NCBI GenBank assembly: GCA_030549775.1
Contig: CM060177.1
Span: 68,191,638-68,255,637, forward strand
DNA from: Tamarix chinensis
Lineage: Eukaryota; Streptophyta; Magnoliopsida; Caryophyllales; Tamaricaceae
DNA length: 64,000 nucleotides
Direction of reading: 5' to 3'
The translations under genes were made by a program, and so were the position numbers. Below are positions 59,560 to 64,000 of this stretch, piece after piece. Under the pieces are notes generated by a model. The model saw nothing but the letters and a program-made list of their open reading frames with translations. It had not been told where the DNA came from and searched no databases. Positions within the stretch are counted from its first letter, which is position 1; the number at the start of each line of letters is the position of its first letter.

Positions 59560-61136
59560 ATGTAAGGAAACAACAATACACACCCCACAACGGCTACAAC
59601 TCACAGAAAAGCTTGGACATTATGGACCGCCTCATCAATTCTATAAAAACAATTTCTCTTCTATTCTTGATCCAAAAGATAATTCTTTGCTTTATGAGTA
59701 ATTCCATTCAACCTCTGCATATTTGAATATTTTCAAAAATGGCCTTATTTCTAAATTCCCAAATAGTCCCCATTATAATAAAGAAAGCGGTTGACTAAAT
59801 TTCCCCCTTTACACCTTTCTTTTTACATCCTAACCAAACAACAACAATGTCTTTAGTTGATCTCACCCATGTACATCCAAACCAATGACAAATCTCATAC
59901 CATAACTTCCTCGGCACACTACAATGAAGAAAAACATGGTTGACCGACTCCTGTTCATCTCTGTAAAAATGACATCCTACTTCACTGATATTTCTAATTC
60001 AAAGTCTGACCAACCTATCTCTTGTGTTAAGCCTCTGTTGTATTGCAAACCCTATGATTAGCTCGATTCTTGGCGGTACCAACCCACTCCACATTTGACT
60101 ACAACATCTACTATTCGAATTCCCCCTAGGCACATTCTGATAAGAGGCCTCACAAAAAGATTTGACAGAAAAAATATCCTTTTGATCATACACCCAACTA
60201 ATACCATCCTGCCTCCCCTTATTTAAATTAACCTGTTTGACCATACACTCCATCTATTCCATTTTTCTTTCTTCCCAATAGAACAATCGTCTCCTCCACA
60301 AGAACTGCCAGTTCCATTGCTCCCCATTTTAGAAGCTCATATTAGCTATTTTTTTCCTCCTTCTAAATATATACCATAAAAAGCCATGGGAAAATGATTT
60401 TTAATGGTCCGTGCTCCATCCATTTACCATTGCATAAATTGACTCTACTACCCTCTCCAATGGTAATCTTCAACCCAAAACTAAGAATGGGATCCTTCCT
60501 ACCTATTCTCACAATGTCCACCTATGGGGCACATCCCCTCTTCTTCTTCATGATTTGCAGGATACCAAAGTGATCTTTAGAATAAATAGATTGAATAACT
60601 CTCTTCCATGACACCCCCTCCATCGTAAAGAACCTCCATCACCATTTGAATAATAGAGCGTTATTCCTCATGGTTAAATCCCTGATACCCAGTCCCCCTA
60701 GACTTTTAGGTCTCTGTATCACCTTCCAGCTAATCAACGTCAACTTCTTTCTATTCCCACAACTACTCCAGAAAAACTTCCTTTGTACACTAATAATCTC
60801 CTTCACTACTCCTTTTGGAATCCTGAATAAACTCATATAATACACAGATAAACTGTTCAAAACACTCTTTATTAGAACCAGTCTCTCTACTCTTTAAAGA
60901 AGTTTTGATTTCCATCCTACCAACCTTTGTTTAACCTTATCCACCACCGATTTCCACACCTGACTGTTGCTGACATTAGCCCCAAATGGTAATCCAAGAT
61001 AAGTAGTTGGTAAAGCACTGGTCCTACAATTCATAATTTCTACTACCTCCTTGTGAAATTGTCGATCCACCCCAAGCCCTAACATTTCTGATTTTGCATA
61101 GTTTACACTCAAGCCAGACAATACGTGAAAAAAATC
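59560..61136 (-). pseudogene. LINE ORF2 C-terminal remnant (RT end and zf-RVT region)
   Basis: On the minus strand, from 61136 leftwards: SGLSVNYAKSEMLGLG and TTYLGLPFGANVSNSQVW, then VVDKVKQRLVGWKSKLL (about 61130-60898), the typical end of the plant L1-type RT domain. Next come YYMSLFRIPKGVVKEI, QRKFFWSS and KSLGGLGIRDL (about 60840-60645). Last is a zf-RVT (PF13966) region with WVYDQKDIFSVKSF, FAIQQRLNTRDRL and, after a stop, an HVFLHC motif (about 60215-59900). Stops and gaps separate the blocks. The N-terminal part is absent because LTR F is inserted at 61137, mid-gene; the missing part should lie beyond F, outside the window. No target duplication of the LINE was found. Confidence 0.85.
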
Positions 61137-64000
61137 TGTAATACCCCGTATTTTAAAATTCAATTTTATTAAGTTTAATTATTTTTTTAGCGTAAATTGA
61201 TGTAAATATTTAATTATTTTGATTTTAATTCGTTTTATAGATTTATCGACGATTTCGACTTCATAATCGAATTTAATTAATTATTATCGTTGCGGATGAT
61301 TCTAAATAAATTCGTTCATGACTATGATTTTATTATATTCACATGATTTCGATTTTCGGTTAAATATATATATTTTCATTCCTTCTCGTATTTTGATTTT
61401 TAATATTTTAGACTCGCTTTCAATTATAACTTCGTCGTGTGATTACGACTTTGTTTTGGAGTTATATTTCGTTAACGATATATATATTATTTAAATTATA
61501 AAATTTCCGTTTAAAATAGTCAAATATATTTTATCAATTTTATACGTAGAAAATATTTCCGACATTGAATTTATTTGTTTCCGAAGTCATTAAGATCTTC
61601 GGAAAGTTTTAAATTAAAAGAGATTTACAAAGCTTATTTATGGATTTCTTTCTAAAATTAATTTCCTTCCGTTTTACCTTTTTTTTTGTTGCGGAAGATC
61701 AATTTCGGAAATTATTTTAATTAGTCTCGTTTTATTAGAATTTAATTTAAATATTTACTTATATGTTTTTAAATACTATTTCGAGGTTTTATAATGTATT
61801 TTCATAAATAATATATATTTTTAGGTTCATTGGTAAATTCTTCCGAAAATATTTCTAAAATTCTGTATATAGCTTTTATATCGATTTTAAGCCATCGGAA
61901 CCTTACGGAATGATATTTTTCGTTAATTAAATTTTAGATAAATTTTTCCAACAATATTTTTTTAGATGTTCGTATTTATTTATATGTGTGTATCTGCAAA
62001 AAAAAATGAAATCCCGAAACTAGCCCCTTCCCCTCTCTTCCTTTTCTTTTCCTCTTCTCTTCTTTCCCTTCTCTTTTCTTTCTCCTTTCCCGACCTGTCC
62101 CTGTTCTGCACCCAAAAATGCAGCCCTCATCTCCATCTTCTCCTTGCTTCTCCACGCTACCCGACCTCCAGCCGTCGCCGACCACAACCGCCGCACAACA
62201 GCCACCGCAAATGCTGCAGCAACAGCCGCAACAAATGCAGCCGAAGTGCAGCAGCAGCGGATGGAAGCAGTAGCAGCGAACAGGAGTGACACGCCGCCGC
62301 TGTCGGGTCACCGTCGACGTCGCCCGACCACCGGCGAGCACTATTCGACCTCCAGCGAAGCTTCTCCCGCCTTCTCTTGTCTCGATTTGCTAATTCTTGT
62401 TTGGTATAAATTCTGAAAACCCTAACATTGGAATTAATTAATTGAGTATGAATTAGCTCATGAAAAGCTAAATTGATTGTTTGATTATGTATATATATGT
62501 TGTATGATTGATTTAGAGTGGTTAATTTTGGTGTATTTGGTTGATTTGTGAAAATTGAATTTTTGGCCGGGTTATGCCCGATTTTTTTCGGATTCGTCCG
62601 ATTTAGCTACTTTGGGTAAATTGATTTTTCAATATGCTGTGGAATGTATCTAATTTCATGCTGGAACTTTCAATTTGATAAATTTATGCCGAATTAATCG
62701 GAATTAACCTTCTATGTCAAAATCCATGTGTGATGAAATTGGGTTGCATAATTGAATCGTTTTACTCAATCGATTTTGTAATATCGTTTGAAATGTATTT
62801 AATTTTATATCCGAAGTGTTGATTTGGGAAAATTGTATGAAATTGATCGGAATTGGATTTTTATGTCAAAACTCTTACGGGTTTAAATTGGATTGGGTAA
62901 TCAAGCTGTTTCATTCAATTGATTATATAATTTACATTAGAATACATTTAATTACATTTCTGAATTGTCAATTTATATATTTTAGCAAGAATTGATCGGA
63001 TTAGCGTTCCGGGCATAAAAACCCTAATTGTACTAAATTGGGTATTTCTTTTATTGGTTTTAATTAATTGATTATTTGATATGTTATAACATGTGTTTAA
63101 TTTCATTTCTAAACATTCAATTTAATTAAATTTATAGAATTTAATCGAATTGCATTTTCGGGCCTAAAACCCTATATTTCAAATGAAATTATGAAATTGA
63201 TTATTTGTATGGTCGTTTTTCTAAAATTGAATTTATAGAAATAGTTGAAATGATCCTATATGCGTTCTAATACCTTCGATTATAATTAATTGATTTGAAT
63301 TATTCGAATTTATGTCATGGGTTGTGAAACACTAATTTCGGAAACCGATAGTCTCAAGTTGGCTACTCGGAAGATTACTTTTGTTAAAATTGATTATTTA
63401 GATTTATTTAAAATTAGTTTAATAGTACTCTTAAGCTATCAATTTGAGATAATAAAAGTTAATTAGTAGGTTCGTAGTGTGGGCATTAAAAGCCCTAATT
63501 TTCGGAGACGGTTTTATATAATTAATTATGCTATGCTTCTTTTACCTAATCGATTTCGGTATTTGACTTTAAATCATTTGAATTATGTTTTTATCTTATC
63601 GGGTTAGATTTGGTTCTATGTAAAAGGTTGGTTGTCCTTTGGATTGTAAAACCTAATGAATAAGTCATTTTTGATAAAATAGCTTATAATCTATTATTCT
63701 TTTCCCGACATTCCAAATCAATTTGAAATGTCCCAAGTGATGTGCGTTAATCCGATTTGGTTAATATTTAATTTTAAATCTTAATCGAGCTACGCTAGCA
63801 AGTCATAGGTTTTATGCACGTTTTTCAAGAAAGGTTGTTTGTGTCCGTTTGTGTTGATTTTATTATAATTGAATTGTTGATCGATAAGATAGTTTCTAAC
63901 CTAGTTCCGATTTCCATCGGTGATCTAGGAAAACATTCTTGTGGATTGTCGAGCTTTTGATAACTCTCTCTTTCTCAATTTGCTTAGCTAGCTTCGGACT
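61137..64000 (+). mobile_element. 5' part of long LTR F, inserted in the LINE, runs off the window
   Basis: It begins TGTAATACCCCGTATT, the same 16 bases as element E, but then differs (TTTAAAATTCAATTTT). It is TTCG-rich, with a pyrimidine-rich block (62020-62130), a GC-rich stretch (62150-62340; short frames there look low-complexity) and a tandem array of about 149 bp. No primer site appears before 64000, so the LTR exceeds 2.86 kb and its class (full or solo) is unknown. Flanking 5-mer on the left is AAATC. Confidence 0.75.
62620..63190. repeat. Tandem array, about 149-bp period, in LTR F
   Basis: The anchor AATTGATCGGAATT (or variant) occurs near 62692, 62841, 62990 and 63139, spacing about 149 each time. 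Each unit runs GAATGTATTTAATTTCATTTCTGAA, 20-30 bases, the anchor, then ATGTCAAAAMYCC or GGGCMTAAAAACCC. Four clear, diverged units, with weaker traces on both sides. Confidence 0.8.

Noticed and set aside
60646..60840. Plus-strand frame of 64 codons
   Set aside because: Shadow of the minus-strand LINE RT remnant, whose motifs are clear.
62144..62416. Ala/Thr-rich frame, and the antisense frame at 61976-62341
   Set aside because: The GC-rich stretch in LTR F contains CAGCAG/GCCGCC-like repeats that open all frames; no motif seen.

Overview
This is a nuclear, AT-rich window from a flowering plant with a repeat-rich genome. The evidence is the C-terminal exon of a plant DUF4149/TMEM205-like gene at the left edge, followed by about 62 kb of layered retrotransposons. 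The elements are long-LTR Ty3/Gypsy-type elements with a tRNA-iMet primer site, two plant LINE remnants and a CACTA (TNP2-type) transposase remnant. No tRNA, rRNA or complete host gene was seen. The sequence alone does not give the species.

Layout. 2-196: last exon of the host gene. 785-1450: a tandem duplication. 1709-5623: solo LTR A (target duplication ATAAT). 5650-8700: decayed plus-strand LINE. 9062-10508: decayed minus-strand LTR pieces with primer-site remnants. 10840-21607: element C, an old LTR element with target duplication CCTAC, two long LTRs and only about 766 bp between them; its 3' LTR is split by solo LTR N at 15470-18911 (target duplication CATAC). 22327-25318: solo LTR B. 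25884-31987: a minus-strand element (LTR J, short interior, LTR K). 32076-35280: minus LTR I with a 146-bp tandem array. 35850-37475: CACTA transposase remnant, minus strand. 37476-41948 and 41961-46942: LTRs H and D, head to head and 12 bp apart. 46943-47344: a decayed minus-strand copy of an unknown ORF. 47758-57667: element E, young and structurally complete but without pol. 57668-59540: non-coding sequence with microsatellites. 59560-61136: minus-strand LINE remnant. 61137-64000: the start of another long LTR (F) inserted in that LINE.

The most interesting object is element E. Its two 3.69-kb LTRs differ at only about a dozen sites. Between them lie a primer-binding site, an uncharacterised 173-codon ORF (here ORF1), an intact 391-codon gag with two zinc knuckles, and a duplicated polypurine tract; there is no protease, RT, RNase H or integrase. 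It fits the TR-GAG class (pol-less LTR elements that keep gag), with an additional conserved ORF. A diverged, broken relative of ORF1 lies just outside the element on the opposite strand, in a different context, so ORF1 is a family and not a chance frame. The LTRs also share features not expected of plain promoters: arrays of short inverted repeats, a hairpin near the 3' part, and a conserved open frame of about 20 codons directly behind a 3' splice-site-like sequence.

How it fits together: the window records successive insertions and LTR-LTR recombination (four solo LTRs supported by target duplications, two of them nested in other elements). The young element E must have moved using enzymes from another element.
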